Below, piece by piece: positions 46,155 through 59,134 of a DNA stretch of 64,000 bases (position 1 is its first letter; each line of letters starts with the position of its first letter). The position numbers were made by a program, and so were the translations under genes. The stretch is taken from contig JAWZYV010002471.1 of the NCBI GenBank assembly GCA_038373885.1, forward strand, positions 930,001 through 994,000, written 5' to 3'. Under the pieces are notes generated by a model. It saw nothing but the letters and a program-made list of their open reading frames with translations. It was not told the DNA's origin and made no database searches. Source of the DNA: Cheiracanthium punctorium (taxonomy: Eukaryota; Arthropoda; Arachnida; Araneae; Cheiracanthiidae).

Positions 46155-47825
46155 GGCTAGCTGGATACATGTGTTAAACAAAGTGCGCATTTTACCGAAT
46201 CTGTTATGGTCGTATTCACCGAACATTAATCCTATGAGTTAACTCAGCACAGCGTGTTACTTCAAAGGTTAGACGAGAAAATGGTATTCACCATTCCAAA
46301 TGCAAGGGTTGCATCTGACCAATACTATTTCCGCATTGTCTCTGAGAGTTAAATCGTTCATTCATTGTACCTTAGTCGCAGAGTCATGGCATTTGGTGAA
46401 TACCACAGCTACTGATAGATAGCTGTTACTCCGTAACAGATCTTGACAGCTGAAGAGGAATCTGGAACCACACATTGGAAAACGCAAAAATCACGTGACC
46501 TCTGTACGGAATCCCCATACCTATAGATATATTCTCCCCGGTTGTTCCATAAAAGTCGATGGTTAGCTGTTTACTGGGCAGAATCACTTGTTTGGTTATT
46601 GACTGCTCTAACAACTTCATCGGGAGGTCGTTTAACCAATCACCCCTTGATGCTCCTTAAGACTCCACCTCAAGTGGCCTCAAGGGGAGGGGTAGAGTTA
46701 AACGTCGACGATTTTTGACAAACGGAGGAGAATAGACCTCCTAGTTCTAAGTTCCATATAAATCCTGGCTACGTCTATGATCGTGTCCTTGCAATGATGG
46801 TAAAAAACAGGTTAACTATTAATTTAAACACTAACGTATTGCTAGAAAGTATTTTATAACCGATGTGTACGATGCTTTATAATACATTCAATTTATCTTT
46901 CTTCTAAGCATTTTAAAGATGTAAACTGCGAAAGGTTGCCCTCGTTATCGCTGCAAATTTTAATATCTGCATTAATTTAAAAATGTAATAAAGCAAACTT
47001 TTTCAGGCTACAAAAATTCGGCTTATTTGACATTTTTCTAGTTTCGTAATTTCATATTTTAACACAGTAAATAAGATGTATAATAACACTATCCTCTGGG
47101 GTATTTTTGAGAAATTTCAACTTAATTAAAAATACCACTTACAGTAAGAAAAATTGCTTACGTGATGGTACATGAACATTTTATCAAAACTGTTTATGAA
47201 AATTATGAATACGAAATATATGCGTTATTTTAAAGTTTTTAAAAAATAATTCTTACAAAATGATTTCTTATAATTATTTTTGGATTGGAAATTCGTCGTA
47301 CACATCTTTGAAAAAGCAATCTAGTTCTCTGGTAAAAGTGATAAGCGTTCATAATGTGATGTTTTTATAGTTCGTGCTTTGATCTATTATTGTAGGATAA
47401 TCCCATTTTTCACTAAGATAATATTCTTAAACTATAATTATGAAGCCTTTCAGTGATGAGTTTCAGCGAAAGAAGACAGTCAGAATTGCTTTTTAGCCAA
47501 TTTATTGTCACTTTATATTTTGAATACTTTTCTTTTTTATTCTTTTGTGAACTTATTTAAGGTACTGTATTTAGCGTTATATCAGATGCCCTTAAATTGA
47601 AAAAAATGACAATACCAAAGAAAATTACTTTTTTTTCTGATGCTACGTAAATCTCAAAGATAGATCAGGATTTCTTTTACAGCTAATGTAAAGGATTTTT
47701 GAAATAACAGTATTTTTTTTTGTTGTGTGTGTGTGTGTGTGGAAGGGGGAGGGAGTTTTATTCTACAGTTTAAATTTCTCTTAAATTTCGCTGACAAGTG
47801 TCAGCCAAACATAACAAACATTATA
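46155..47825. other. No supported gene or element
   Basis: A GC-balanced patch at 46200-46750 has short frames without motifs; the rest is AT-rich. A (GT)n run occurs at about 47722-47740. Confidence 0.4.
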
Positions 47826-48514
47826 CAGGGTATCCCAAAAAAGGTGGAAACAGACTTTAATTCTTTATCTATTAAAGATAGGTGGGCAATGTAGATTGAA
47901 AAAATTTTCAAAATAACATCGTAAATAATACTCCGTTAAGAAAAAAATCCCTCTCGTTAATTTTCAAAAAGTTGCCCTTTTTTAATTCGTGTACGATCCC
48001 CGTACAAAACACGTCACAATTAGTAAAATGTAACTCCATACACTAATAAGATGATGTATACGAAATTTAAGACTTTCATCATAAAATGTGTCAGAGATAT
48101 CTTTTGTAAACGCTTATTGATAGAGGTGGGGGGAGGGGGGGAACAGTTCCTCCGTAATATCTCTACGAACACTGAAATGCTTTTATCCGACGTGATTTTT
48201 TTCCTTTCGAAGCCCATTGAAAAGTAATTTGAGTCAGCATATTTTTAATCTTCCTATCTCTGGCGCTTTTTAAAATATAATTCTCAGATTTAGTGCATCA
48301 CCTTATGAATGTATAGGATACATTTTACTAATAGGAAACTTTTTGTACGGGAGTCGTACACAAATTTAAAAAGTGCAAATTTTTGAAAATTAGCGAAAGG
48401 ATTTTTTTTCTTAACGGAGTCTTATTTCCGACCTTATGTTTTCAAGTTACATCGTCCATTTATCTCCAATCAATAAAGAATTAAAGCCCGTTAATACCTT
48501 TTGGGGCTACCCTG
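47826..48514. mobile_element. 689 bp foldback element with CAGGGT ends
   Basis: The left end CAGGGTATCCCAAAAAAGGT and the right end, from the other strand, CAGGGTAGCCCCAAAAGGT start two long inverted arms (about 200 bp or more). Shared landmarks are TTTAATTCTTTAT, ACTCCGTTAAGAAAAAAA, TTAATTTTCAAAAA-type and GTGTACGA(T/C)CCCCGTAC-type blocks, all in mirrored order. TA-rich flanks fit a Tc1/mariner-type target. The interior is related to part of 16970-17080. No transposase frame; the G-run frame at 48020-48217 is incidental. Confidence 0.8.
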
Positions 48515-48699
48515 AATATAATCATGTAGTTCATTAAAAATAATAAGTTTTATACAAATGTAAATTTTTGTTAGAACGACACTCATCGCTACTGATTATA
48601 TTTGATATATACGAATACCGGCATGACTCTCGAACCAGTGGTTGGGAAACACTGGTTTAAAGCTACTTGCATGTGGTCTTCCTGGATTTTTACACCACA

Positions 48700-48775
48700 A
48701 TTTGAATCTTCATCAGAACAGGGACACTTCTGAATGGTGGAACCCCTCGGAAACTGTTAGAGACCGTCGAGGTGA
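48700..48775 (+). repeat. Short dispersed repeat, pairs with 40.9 kb
   Basis: See 40870-40925. Just upstream, 48633-48656 is a hairpin with arms AACCAGTG and CACTGGTT. Confidence 0.45.
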
Positions 48776-50764
48776 TATTCGTGCTTTTTTTTATCTTTAG
48801 CTCGTGTTTAACCATTTCACTGGATCTTTTTGCCGCAGGCGAAAATGATATTTTGAAAGTGTTATACATTGACTGCAATAACGTGAGTTCGTGGGTTTCA
48901 ATGTAGACATTCAAAGGAAAATGTGAAGAAATAACATTTGTAACATAAAGGGAATCTTCAGCGTTGCGTGTTCACTATGATGAGAGATTAACAGGTTAAA
49001 CACGGCTCATAACTTGTGTTAACCTGCTCACACAACAAGGAGGTAACTTTAAAATCACTTTTCTCCTTGCTTCTGCTACAGTGTAAATCTATTAAGTGAA
49101 AACAGATTTAATTTTCGTTCTTTCCGAAGACTTTCAGAAATTAAATAAAGAAAAAAGTAAAGCATTTTAATATAAAAGTAAAGCAAATTAAATGAAGCAT
49201 AAAGAAAGAATTATATCCCCTTTCTCGATAACAAATGTTAATATTAAAAAGAAGATCGCTGAAGAATAATACGCTAAAACAGTATCAAATTAGATAATCA
49301 GGATGTTGTACATGTTTTAATTGACTATTAATAAAAAAATTAACTATCAAAAAGAAAATTTCGCAATAATTGCTGAGACAGGAAAGGAAATATTTACAAG
49401 CTCCAAAAGTTATGAAGTATTACGAAGTTCAAATATCAGCTTCATTCCAATAGCAGCAGAAAAAGAACTACACGTAATTTAAAACGAAGATTAAACAGAA
49501 AGAAACTAGTTAAGCGAAAAATGATACGGATTGAAATAAATTCAAAATAAAATTTCCGAATACAGTTTTAAATAAACATAATAAAAGTTCAACATCAGAG
49601 TCTGGATAAAACAGAACAATAAGCAAATTAGAATTAAATTTTCTGAACTAATGGAGCAAGAATAATACATTACACCCATTTTTTGCTATGCATATTTTAT
49701 TATTATTATTATTACTTTTCTTCTGATGATGTTGTTGCTAAATTAGATTACCACAAAGACACGTTTTATTTTCGTTAAGATGCTATAAAGAGATATATAT
49801 CATGTAATATTTGGGGAACAGCCTTATTAGACTGTTGAGCTGTTGCAAATTTTTTGTATTTATACATTTTACTTTTTTATGCACCATCATTATCTTTCAG
49901 AAGCAAAATGTGCTTGACGCATTTCTGTTATTTTTAAATTTTGTTTCGGAATAAATTAGAAACTTGAGGGTTTTTTTTTAAAACAAACAGAAGTTTAGCT
50001 ATAATTCCATGTATAAAAATTTTCAAGAAAATAATATAAAATAATGAACTGTAAAAAAAAAAGAAGTACACAACTTGTACATGAATATATTTTCGCACTT
50101 TAAACAAGTGTTAAGTTTTTATGCTAATCCATAATTTGCTACAAAGTATTTTCTAAAAGTTTTCCATAAAAGTATAAGCTACATGCATATTTAAAATAAA
50201 CATAACATCGAAAAACCAATAGTTAACTTTATAAAAAACATCGATAATATTTTGTTTCGAAAATATTAGGTCTTAAATTTTACATGTCACCACTTCCTTC
50301 AGACATTTGTTTATCGCAGTTAATAGCATCCAAGTTGCAGTTCGTAATATATGGAAATTCAATTGCAAACACGCTTTTTACATTAAATATTTCAACATGG
50401 AATAAATTGCCTGAGCGAAACTAGCATGTGAAGAACATTTTACCAATACTTCTTTTTTTTTTAATCTGAAACTTGGGAAGGAAAAAATGCACTTCATGCA
50501 GTACATTGATTTCGCGCTCTAGCTGAATGTTTCCTAGAAAGTTGCTAATTACGTAAAACAGTTAAAAACTAAAGTTTCATTAAAAGTTTTTCGTGTTTTC
50601 TGGTGTAAAACTTTATACCTATGAAAAATCTGATACAATGTTTCAAAGTTTCTCAATTACATTCTATTTATTCAGCATTTTTTTTTAGAACAGACAGCTG
50701 AGCTATAAATCTTTATCTAGAAAAAGCGAGAAAAGACGCAGAAGGGGAATCGCTGTGGCAATTG
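48776..50764. other. AT-rich stretch, no supported gene
   Basis: Contains an inverted repeat AACAGGTTAAACAC / GTGTTAACCTG at 48990-49026 and a TTATTA tract near 49696-49712. Otherwise nothing is recognised. Confidence 0.4.
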
Positions 50765-50985
50765 AGTTTCAGTTTTGTGTTATGGCAAGTCAACACGAGG
50801 GGAATCTTCCTATGGAGAGCGGGGGGTAACTTGATCGGAGGACTTTTTAAGGGATTCTAACGCGTCTTCACTCTACTTCTGGAGAAAAACAACAAAAACT
50901 CCAGACCGTTAGATAGACAGCCGGGCGGAAGGCCCGAACACAAAACCTTCATATTACAGCCATCTTACCTTTTTCGATGGCTTAC
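50765..50985 (+). repeat. Dispersed repeat, second copy of the 12.9 kb repeat
   Basis: Same orientation and block order as 12905-13120, including CGGAGGACTTTT, GTTAGATAGACAGCC and CCTTCATATTACAGCCATCT. Identity is moderate, so the pair is old. Confidence 0.55.
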
Positions 50986-51207
50986 CCCCTCTGCAATGGT
51001 GAGTCCTTTGTGACAGTGAGATCGAAGATTTTAACTATACCTGCGTAATAAGTAACTATACCTTAATCACTAAAATATGCGCAGATACGACTATGTTGGG
51101 AAGTGTTTTATAATCGGTACGTTTATCGTCAGTTATCTTTCTTGTTTTATGTTAGGTTCAAAAATTATGTTAAATGAATAATACTGTAGTTCCTTAAAAA
51201 GCTAATA

Positions 51208-53263
51208 TCTTATAAATAAAAATGAAATTCTGTTTGTTTGTTTGTGGATTTGAGTTGTATACAAATCCACAAAAATGGACCTATCAGCCTGAAATTTTGC
51301 ACAGATATGTAAAATAATATAGAATAAATCATAGTCCACTTTAAAACTTTGAAAGTCCACCCGTTCCCAGAATTTAAGAGATTTTTTATGTTCTCCATGC
51401 CAAAACCTTTCCGTAATTGTAACCCCTGTAGTGAAAAAAGTGTGAAATAAGGATCGTGGTTGCCATGTGTGGCGATTTTGCCGAATAAGATTTTTTAAAT
51501 TCTCAAAGTAAAAATAAAAGAATAATAATGATTTTTTTTGTTAGTTTATATTTCTAAGATTATTAATTTTTTATTATAATATCGTGTGCATGGGAAATCG
51601 GAGCAGGAATGAAATGTTTTATACGCAAAACAATAAGAATTGAAGATTTCCAAGGCTAATATGTAATTTTTTTTTAGTTTGGCGAAAAAATAAAATGGCT
51701 CAAATGCTGATTTTGAGAAAGTGAGTTCTAGCGGTTTGCACAGTTTTCGGCGTGGCGCAATTTATTGAGAGCTTAAGGAAATAGATTTTTGAAAACAAGT
51801 GCAAAGGTTTTATTAGAATACAGCGTTAAATTTTAATGATCCGTGAAGAAATAATGCAGTTATTAAGGGATTTCAAGCGATCTATCTTCAGAATTCTCGC
51901 CAATTGAGTACATTGATTTAAGTTGGGGGAATTCCGCCAAATTTCAGAAAATTGAAATCTTCTCATTTAGTACATCGGAGTAACGATGAATAAAACACGT
52001 TATAGTTGATAATTTAAAAAAATTCGGTTGTATTAAGGGATTTTCCTTTTCAAATAAATGTGTGCTTCACTTTTTGGCGGCCGAACCATTTCCCATATTG
52101 ATTGCTGCTAAGTCAATGCTTCGGATGATTTCCTGAAAAAACTCTTGCAAAATATATTGGCACTTTGGCGAGGATTAGATTTGAAACTGGATTTTATTTG
52201 AGACTGGGTTATATAATGATACTGGTTATAGATAAAAATGAACGTTGGTATGTGTGTATGAGGTTGAAAAACTCCAGCACCGTTGCACCATGAAATTTGG
52301 TTCACCTAAGTCTTTTATCATTGAGAAGCTTTTTATGCTATCCGTTTTCCTCTAACTTGCCACTAGGTGGCGCAGCAGAACGTCGAATTCTATTCCGTTT
52401 AGCCGTTTACTATGCGAATATCGTCCAACCGATTTCGATGAAATTTGGTACATGCGGATATTAGAACACGGAGAATATTTTTCAGTATCTATTTTGCTGT
52501 AACTTGCCGCTAAATGGCGCTGCAACACATCAACTTCTATACCGTTCGACCGAACGGCATAAAATTTCTTATACTTACACATTTCAGCACGAAGAATATA
52601 TTCTAACTGTGTTCCTTTTGATGTTACTCACCACTAGATGGCACTGCAATGCATTATTATTTTAACTCGCCACTAGATGACGCTGCAGCAGGCCAAATTC
52701 TTGACCATTCAAACGGTCGCTATGAAAATCAGTATACATAGCGATTTGAACAATGAGAATATTTTGGCGTTATCCATTTTGCTATAACTCGCCACTTGAC
52801 GGCACTGTAGCAAATCATTACTTTAATTAACCACTAGATCGCGCTGCAGTGTATCACTTCTTGACTGTGCAACTGTCGCTATGAAAATAGGTATACTAAG
52901 ATATTTGAACACGGGGAAGAGTTTGGCGCTATCCATTTTCCTATATAATTTGCCACTATATGTCGCGTCGTCAGGGCTGTCCAGCCGATCGTCCTGAAAT
53001 TTCGTATTCATCGATATCTGAATGCGAAGAATATTTCCGCCGTATCCGTTTTGCTAAAACTCTCCACTAGATTGCGCTACGCCGCATGGCCTTCTGCACC
53101 GTACAAACGATTGCCTTGAAATTCGGTATGCATGGTTATTGAACACAATATAAAGCGATATCCACTTTGCTATATCTCTTTATTACAATAAATAGTAATC
53201 CCTACAAACCGTAATATCAAAAAGTCCATTCATTCCCGTGCGAAGAACGGGTACTTCAGCTAG
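51208..53263 (+). mobile_element. Complete non-autonomous Helitron, 2.06 kb
   Basis: Begins TCTTATAAATAAAAATGAAA immediately after an A. It ends with the hairpin CCCGTGCGAAGAACGGG (arms CCCGT/ACGGG), eight bases, and CTAG, followed by T. A 5' TC, a 3' hairpin plus CTRR, and insertion between A and T are the defining signs of Helitrons, which leave no target duplication. No Rep/helicase frame is present, so it is non-autonomous. From about 52230 on it holds a degenerate tandem array of units carrying GAAATT(C/T)GGTA, AATATTTT.GC.(T/G)TATCC, TTTTGCTATAACT and CCACTAGATGGCGC. The frames at 52108-53011 lie in this array and are not genes. Confidence 0.88.
52359..53077 (+). promoter_or_regulatory. 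Array of eight CTCF-like motifs within the Helitron
   Basis: GCCACTAGGTGGCGC (52359) and close variants recur near 52506, 52631, 52669, 52791, 52831, 52952 and 53064, all in one orientation. The best copies match the general CTCF consensus CCACYAGRKGGCR known from insects and vertebrates. Later copies are weaker. Whether the host protein binds is unknown. The motif may simply be part of the repeat unit. Confidence 0.35.
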
Positions 53264-55756
53264 TTCTGCTATAATTTTAAAAAAAATTTAGAGGTAGGTT
53301 CAATTGTACACAAAACAACGGATAGCATTTACGAACTTAATGCGCTGTCTTTCTTTTGTTTCTGTAGTCAATTTATCCCCGGGGGCACAGCTTATGATAG
53401 AAATTTCGTTTTTTTACAGAACTATTTTAGCCGAATTGCTAGTCATAGTTTTTACAAGTAAAAAATCAATTTCCCATAAAGTGCAAAACTGGGGAGGATT
53501 CTGAAAAGTTTCGTTTCACTTTTATTATTCATTTTTTTAAGTCCTATTTATAAAAACCAATTTACAGATGGCTAATACGCAAACGTGCTTTGAAGAACTA
53601 TTGTCAATAAAATATGCAAATACGAATGAGTTATCATGCCTATTGCATCCCTTATAAAAAAAATTCCAAAGGAATTTTATATGTGAAATATCACATCACA
53701 TAACGAATAGTTAAGCTGTTATTTTCCATAAGTACAAAAAAGACAATGGCGATAGAAGAGACTTCCTTTCTTCTTCTAGCATTGCTTCAAGAAACATTGA
53801 ACTTCAAATGTACTGCTGTGAATAACTTTTATGCAATTGCAACGTTCAGTTCCACAGATTAGTGTAGAAAAGCTGTGATGGACATACAAAGGTTATTTTT
53901 GCTCTCGCGTCTTAGCAACTATGGGAACAAACAGGTAAAAGTACATTAAATGCTTCGGTAATTTTTTAGTTACTTCCCTTACTTAGAGAATAATAAATTA
54001 GTTTTATCCTGTAAAGTTATTGCACCTCGTTCAATGGTGAACTGACATAAATCCAGTTACAAATACTAATTATATGTTGTTTGAAATAGATGACCAAGTG
54101 TAAAAAGAGCACTTTAATCAATGACTGTCCATAGACTGGTGTATATTGGAATTCCTTTGTACACTTCTGAAAATAACACTATAAACACTGAATACGCTGT
54201 ACACCATTTTCAGTAAGATTCATCATAGAGTATATCAAAGGAGTACATATGTTTTCTAGTAATCACGTCATTAAACCGAAATAATAAATACTTCCCAGTT
54301 TTGTTGAAAATTGTTAAAAATACAAAAATGCTGTCTCCCTATTTTATTGAACGAGCTTATTTTGTTTTCATAGAATAGTTTACGGTTTACAATTAAGTAT
54401 ATGTAGTAGTATTTACGTACAGATGAAAAAAAAATGTAGGAAGATAAAGAGCTTGAGTAAATCTGATTTTCCTTAGCAATCGAAAACAAATAGAAAACTT
54501 AAGCAGAATCTAGAAATATTGAACATTTCTGGTTTCGAGAAATTAATATACAATTAATGAAAGCACTCAAACGCTGGCTAAATTAAACAAATTTTATTAA
54601 CTTTGCCGAAAAATCGATATTTTGATGAAACCGCTCATGAATTTTAGTAAATTTGTACCACAATGCACGTAAATAATGCTAGAATTTTCCATGAAGTATG
54701 TCTTATTTTTCCCCATTTCTTGATGAAAATGCAAAGAATATTAGCTAATATTCATAACACCCATTTTACATATTATTTAATATATGTTACTGTGACACGT
54801 TTTCCAAATTAGATTGCAATGAAATGAAATTGCTATTCTTATGATTTACTTTCTCCCATGTGGCAACGTACATTTTCAGTTTTATATTTCTTCATTACCA
54901 ACTGGTCGCATATTGGTTCATTTTTTATTCTAAATAAAAGAGATCCTTTGTTTGCTGTGGGGAGAGATTTAATACAAAGTAAATATTATTTCATCCATTT
55001 TCCAGCCACACTTTTACCAGGTCTATTTATACATCGTTCAGTGTATGTGCGGACTTCATTAATTTAACATTCAGAAATTTCCGCTTAATCACTCTTCTTT
55101 GTAGTGACCTAATGATAAATCTCTTGCTAAGCCTAAGCCTTGGAAGGCATAATTGCGTGAAATTTAGGCGAAGAGAATTTACTTTGTTGACTTGAAGGTT
55201 AATGGATTTTTAGCAATTACCGGAAGAAATATAAAGGAAAGCACTTTCTTGAGTATCTTCATTCAAAAATGCATTGTTGGGCGAAGAAAAATTCTACAGC
55301 CCCCTCTGTGTATGCTTCTCACATAAATTAACTAGATTACTGGATAATGCGCAGTCATTGTATTAGGATTTGGTTAAAAAACAACTAAATTTATTGAGAA
55401 AGTTGTTGATAAAATAATTTCATGAGCTGAATCGGGATATCTTGGGAAGCATTATGTATCTATCAACTTCATTATAAGTTTATTAAGTTCTAATTAAAAT
55501 TTAGTAATTAAATTTACATTAGCTTTACGATCTTTGAAGTTCATTAAAATTTTTATCATTCTTTTATGATTTTCAATTTTTAATTAAACGATATAGAATA
55601 GAAAATAACTGATAAATAACATGCTGTCTGCTATTTTGTTTATATGTCAGACTGTTTTGTTATTAAAAAGCAATAAAACATTGCTTGAGTGACTCGTAAT
55701 GCAACCAAATCATACTTTGTTGACGCATTGGATATTGAAATCAGTATTTCTTCTTG
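53264..55756. other. AT-rich stretch, no supported gene
   Basis: Frames at 53304-53504, 54271-54489 and 54858-55067 have AT-driven composition and no motif. No element boundary was found. Confidence 0.4.
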
Positions 55757-56140
55757 ACGACAGATGGCTGTGCCCGGCACAGCCAGCTGCGTGAAAAAAA
55801 GGGTCTCTAGATCTGTGGCGCGCGATGAACGTTTCGATCGTCCGCCATCTTGCTGGTAGTTAAGTCGAGCGATGGCAACGGCTGCCCTTTTTTCAGCATT
55901 GGGCAATCTATCCAGCTGTTTTCACATTCTTCCATTTTTCAGCAGATGTCAGTGCTGTTAAAAATAACCGTGACAATTTTTTTACGGGAAATGACGTGCT
56001 AAAAAGTAAAGAATTTTCGTGGAGCTATGTCACCCACAACTATTTGTACAGAAATCAAATCTATTCTTCGTGACTGGCAACAGTCAAAACGTCAGAGTTG
56101 GGTGTTCCCAGAGCGGGAACACTGCGCGTTAGAGGTTTAA
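55757..56140 (-). mobile_element. piggyBac-like MITE, family A, copy 4 (one end missing)
   Basis: Has the central GGCTGTGCC...GGCACAGCC palindrome, the common arm (ATGAACGTTTCGATCGTCCG, GTCGAGCGATGGCAACGGC) and the right end with GTTCCCAGAGCGGGAAC and ACTGCGCGTTAGAGGTTTAA. The terminal TTAACCCTTTGAGG side is absent, so the copy is truncated near its central palindrome and could not transpose by itself. The minus frame 55640-55906 runs out of its arm and is not a gene. Confidence 0.85.
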
Positions 56141-57007
56141 GGCTTATTTACACTTGTTACTTTGGATACTCATTTTTCTTTGGAATGATCCAAAGTGATA
56201 TGTGTACATTGCCTTTCATTTTTGTTTTGTCCAAAATTACACTAAAGATGAACTATGAAAAAATTTGACCTCCAGCCAACTTTTGATGAAAGGGTTTTTT
56301 CTCGAACCTGTGATTTATCCAGAATGAAAACTAGGCGAAAAATGTAAACAAACAATCCGTCCATTTCCTCCGTCCCATTAGATGTTTAATTGGGAACCTC
56401 GTGATTGAGAAGGTTTGCGTGCTCGTAACAGTAACATTGCGCATCAGGTGAAATCACCAAACTGTACGAAAATATGTAAAAAGAAAGATTATCACTCTGG
56501 GTGACTTCACTATGAGTGATTTACTTTGAATGTACAGCTGCGGGGGGAAAAATTGCCCACTTGCTCTTTATTCTGCCATCGTTCGTCGTACAGCAAAGTT
56601 ATATGCATCATACGGTTGCAAGAAAAGTATACTTTAATTTACTATTAATTTAATTTGCATAAGGCGCAGTATCATATTTAATTCAGCATCAACTTCGTTT
56701 TTCTCAATGGCAATTTCTATTTTGAGTTTATTAAACGAAAGAAAACTTTCAAATTACCCTAAATATAAGTTTTCACCAATTTTCTGCGATAATTTCCGGA
56801 GATATTGTGAATTCTTTTTTGCGCGATTTTAAGGGACTTTCTGCAAATTGAAAAGCGCTATTTGTAGGCTCCGAACTTTTCGCCTATCATTTATTTCGCT
56901 CGTGATAGTTAAAAGAAATAAATATTATTTAGAGGGAAGATACTGTTTGTAGTCTTAAAGTTTTTTGTACTGAGATTATCAGGGCTAGAAATTAGAATAT
57001 TTAGTCA
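56141..57007. other. No supported feature
   Basis: Mixed AT-rich sequence without recognisable motif. Confidence 0.35.
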
Positions 57008-57556
57008 GTGGTCCAAATGAGCCGTGACTCCAAAACTTCCTTGGTCCGTATACATGATTTAAAGAAAAAAAGCAAAACGACTGCTAACGATTTCGAAAGT
57101 CTCTCTAGTTTTGAAATTGTTATTCGGTATTTGAAGGTTCTCTTAGACAGGTTCAGGAGTGAGAATCTGTTATCTGCTCTTCTGACTACAAGCATGAAAG
57201 CTACGGTTGAACTAGAACATGAAGAATGGTTTCATGATTGAAAATTGAATTTCATGTAACAAACGCAGTTACTTTTTTGCCGACCTAATATTATCACTGT
57301 ATTTATTATTTCACTTTCTTCATTTAATATTAATCTACAATCAGATGTGTGTTTTCATTTATAGTCAGAAGAAAATTTAGCTGAAAAATATGATTTTGAA
57401 TGGTTGATTAAGTATGGGAAAGTCTAAAGACCTGATGCTTCATATATTAAAAAAGGTGAAATTCATGCCTGGAATGTTGAGGATGATAGTTTTTCAGAAA
57501 TAGGACGTTGTATTGGAAGACGTACATCTACTGAATCTAATTCTATACATGAATAA
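57008..57556 (+). pseudogene. Unrecognised, broken coding-like sequence
   Basis: Two protein-like blocks in series. The first (57008-57241) contains DFESLSSFEIVIRYLKVLLD, RFRSENLLSALLTTSMKA and TVELEHEEWF. The second begins after TTTTCATTTATAG, which looks like a 3' splice site, at 57365. It contains SEENLAEKYDFEWLIKYGKV, an in-frame stop at 57425, then RPDASYIKKGEIHAWNVEDD and SFSEIGRCIGRRTSTESN, ending at TAA 57554-57556. Its charge-rich composition differs from chance AT frames. I recognise no family. It could be a decayed transposon gene or two exons of a dead host gene. Confidence 0.35.
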
Positions 57557-58732
57557 TATTCTATTTTGGGGGGAAGTAGTAGCGGACGCAACAATAAATG
57601 CCTTATAGAATCATCATCAAACTGTACAAACCTCCAATTTATTTGTTTCAAAATTGACTATTTTTTAATATCACTAACTTTTACTATTTTTCTGCAAAAG
57701 AAATCTTATTTGCGCTTATTTTATGCAATTTTTAGAAAAATTGTCACTTAATAAATTTATATTAGGTCCCTTAACTCATGAAAATAACACATTTTATTTA
57801 ATATAAATTAAAACTACTGAACTTAAAAAGTTGAAATTTTGCACAGCCATGTAATATTACATTCTGCATCTATTTCCATAGAAATTCAGCTAGGTCACTA
57901 TTCATAATATTTTTGAATATTAATTTAATAATCCATAATTCATATTAATATTTTATTAAAAATTATAGTATTAGTAAATTACGTTTGGGTTGTTTAGTTC
58001 TAATAGTAAGAATAAAAATCAGCTTCTTGTTATTAATATTACATGAGAGACGAATAGAAGTACGAAATATTTTAATATAGGGGGAAGGGGATTTTGGAAG
58101 CTCATAACTCACTCATTTTCAGTTCAAATTTATTGAAAATCGGTATCCGGGTTTAAAATAAGCAACAGTTTTTAAATATGAAGTGAAATCTAGGTGTTGC
58201 TATTGGGGAAAAAAAGTTGGTGCTAATTTTAATATGGAGATGTCCCCTTATGAATTTTTTATGTATAGCAAATTAAAGTGTACATCAATCGTAAACGATT
58301 GGTATATGTAACTTTGCTGTACGATGAATGACAAGTTGGCAAAGTACAATAACGAATAAAGTACAATTGGGCTTTTTTCTTTCCGCAGCTGTACATCAAA
58401 AGTGATGCAGTGTAAATCCCGTTTAACTGCCACATTCAGCCATGTTTCTTGGTTCAGCTAACATCCTGCCGTAAGATACGATGAAACATTTCCTGCCTGG
58501 TAAAGCAATTATGTTTGGAGTTTTTCAATAACCGTAGACACATAATGTGCCAAAGCTTATCGAACATCAATAAATAAAGCAGTCGGGATTATCGTTGTAA
58601 ATTTCTGTAACGTCTATTGCAAAAGAATTAAACCTGATTGCCTGCGAATTTTATACTATACTGGATGTCCAGTCAAACAAAGTTAAATCATTTGCCTACT
58701 TGTGACAGAGGAACTCAAATCCACATAATTCC
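57557..58732. other. AT-rich stretch, no supported feature
   Basis: Short frames only; nothing recognised. Confidence 0.4.
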
Positions 58733-59134
58733 TTAACCCTTTAACGCGCAGTGTTGCCGCCCTGGCAACACCAAACTCTGACGTTTTGACTGTAGCCAGT
58801 CACGAAGAATAGATTTGATTCTATAAAAATAGTTGCGGGTGACATAACTCCACTAGAATCCTTTACTTTTTAGCACGTCATTTCCGTAAAAAAATTGTCA
58901 CGATTATTTTTAACAGCACTGACATCTGCCGAAAAATGGAAGAATGCGAGAACAGCTGGATAGATTTCCCAATGCTGAAAAAGGACAGCCAGCTGCGTGA
59001 AAAAAAAGGTCTCTAGATCTGTGGCACGCGATGAACGTTTCGATCGTCCGCCATCTTGCTGGTAGTTAAGTCGAGCGATGGCAACGGCTGCCCTTTTTTC
59101 AGCATTGGGAAAGGGTTGCGCCTCAAAGGGTTAA
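58733..59134 (+). mobile_element. piggyBac-like MITE, family A, copy 5
   Basis: TTAA-bounded, same orientation as copy 1. The left hairpin has changed to GTTGCCGCCCTGGCAAC, still self-complementary: paired positions changed together (TTCCC/GGGAA became TTGCC/GGCAA), as if the hairpin matters. The right end is GCGCCTCAAAGGGTTAA. Single-arm centre. Confidence 0.9.

Noticed and set aside
55640..55906. Frames with recurring MADDRNVHRVPQ-like or AEKRAAVAIARL-like peptides at 55.6, 59.0 and 60.1 kb
   Set aside because: They are different frames of the same MITE arm. The repeated peptide reflects repeat copies, not a conserved protein.
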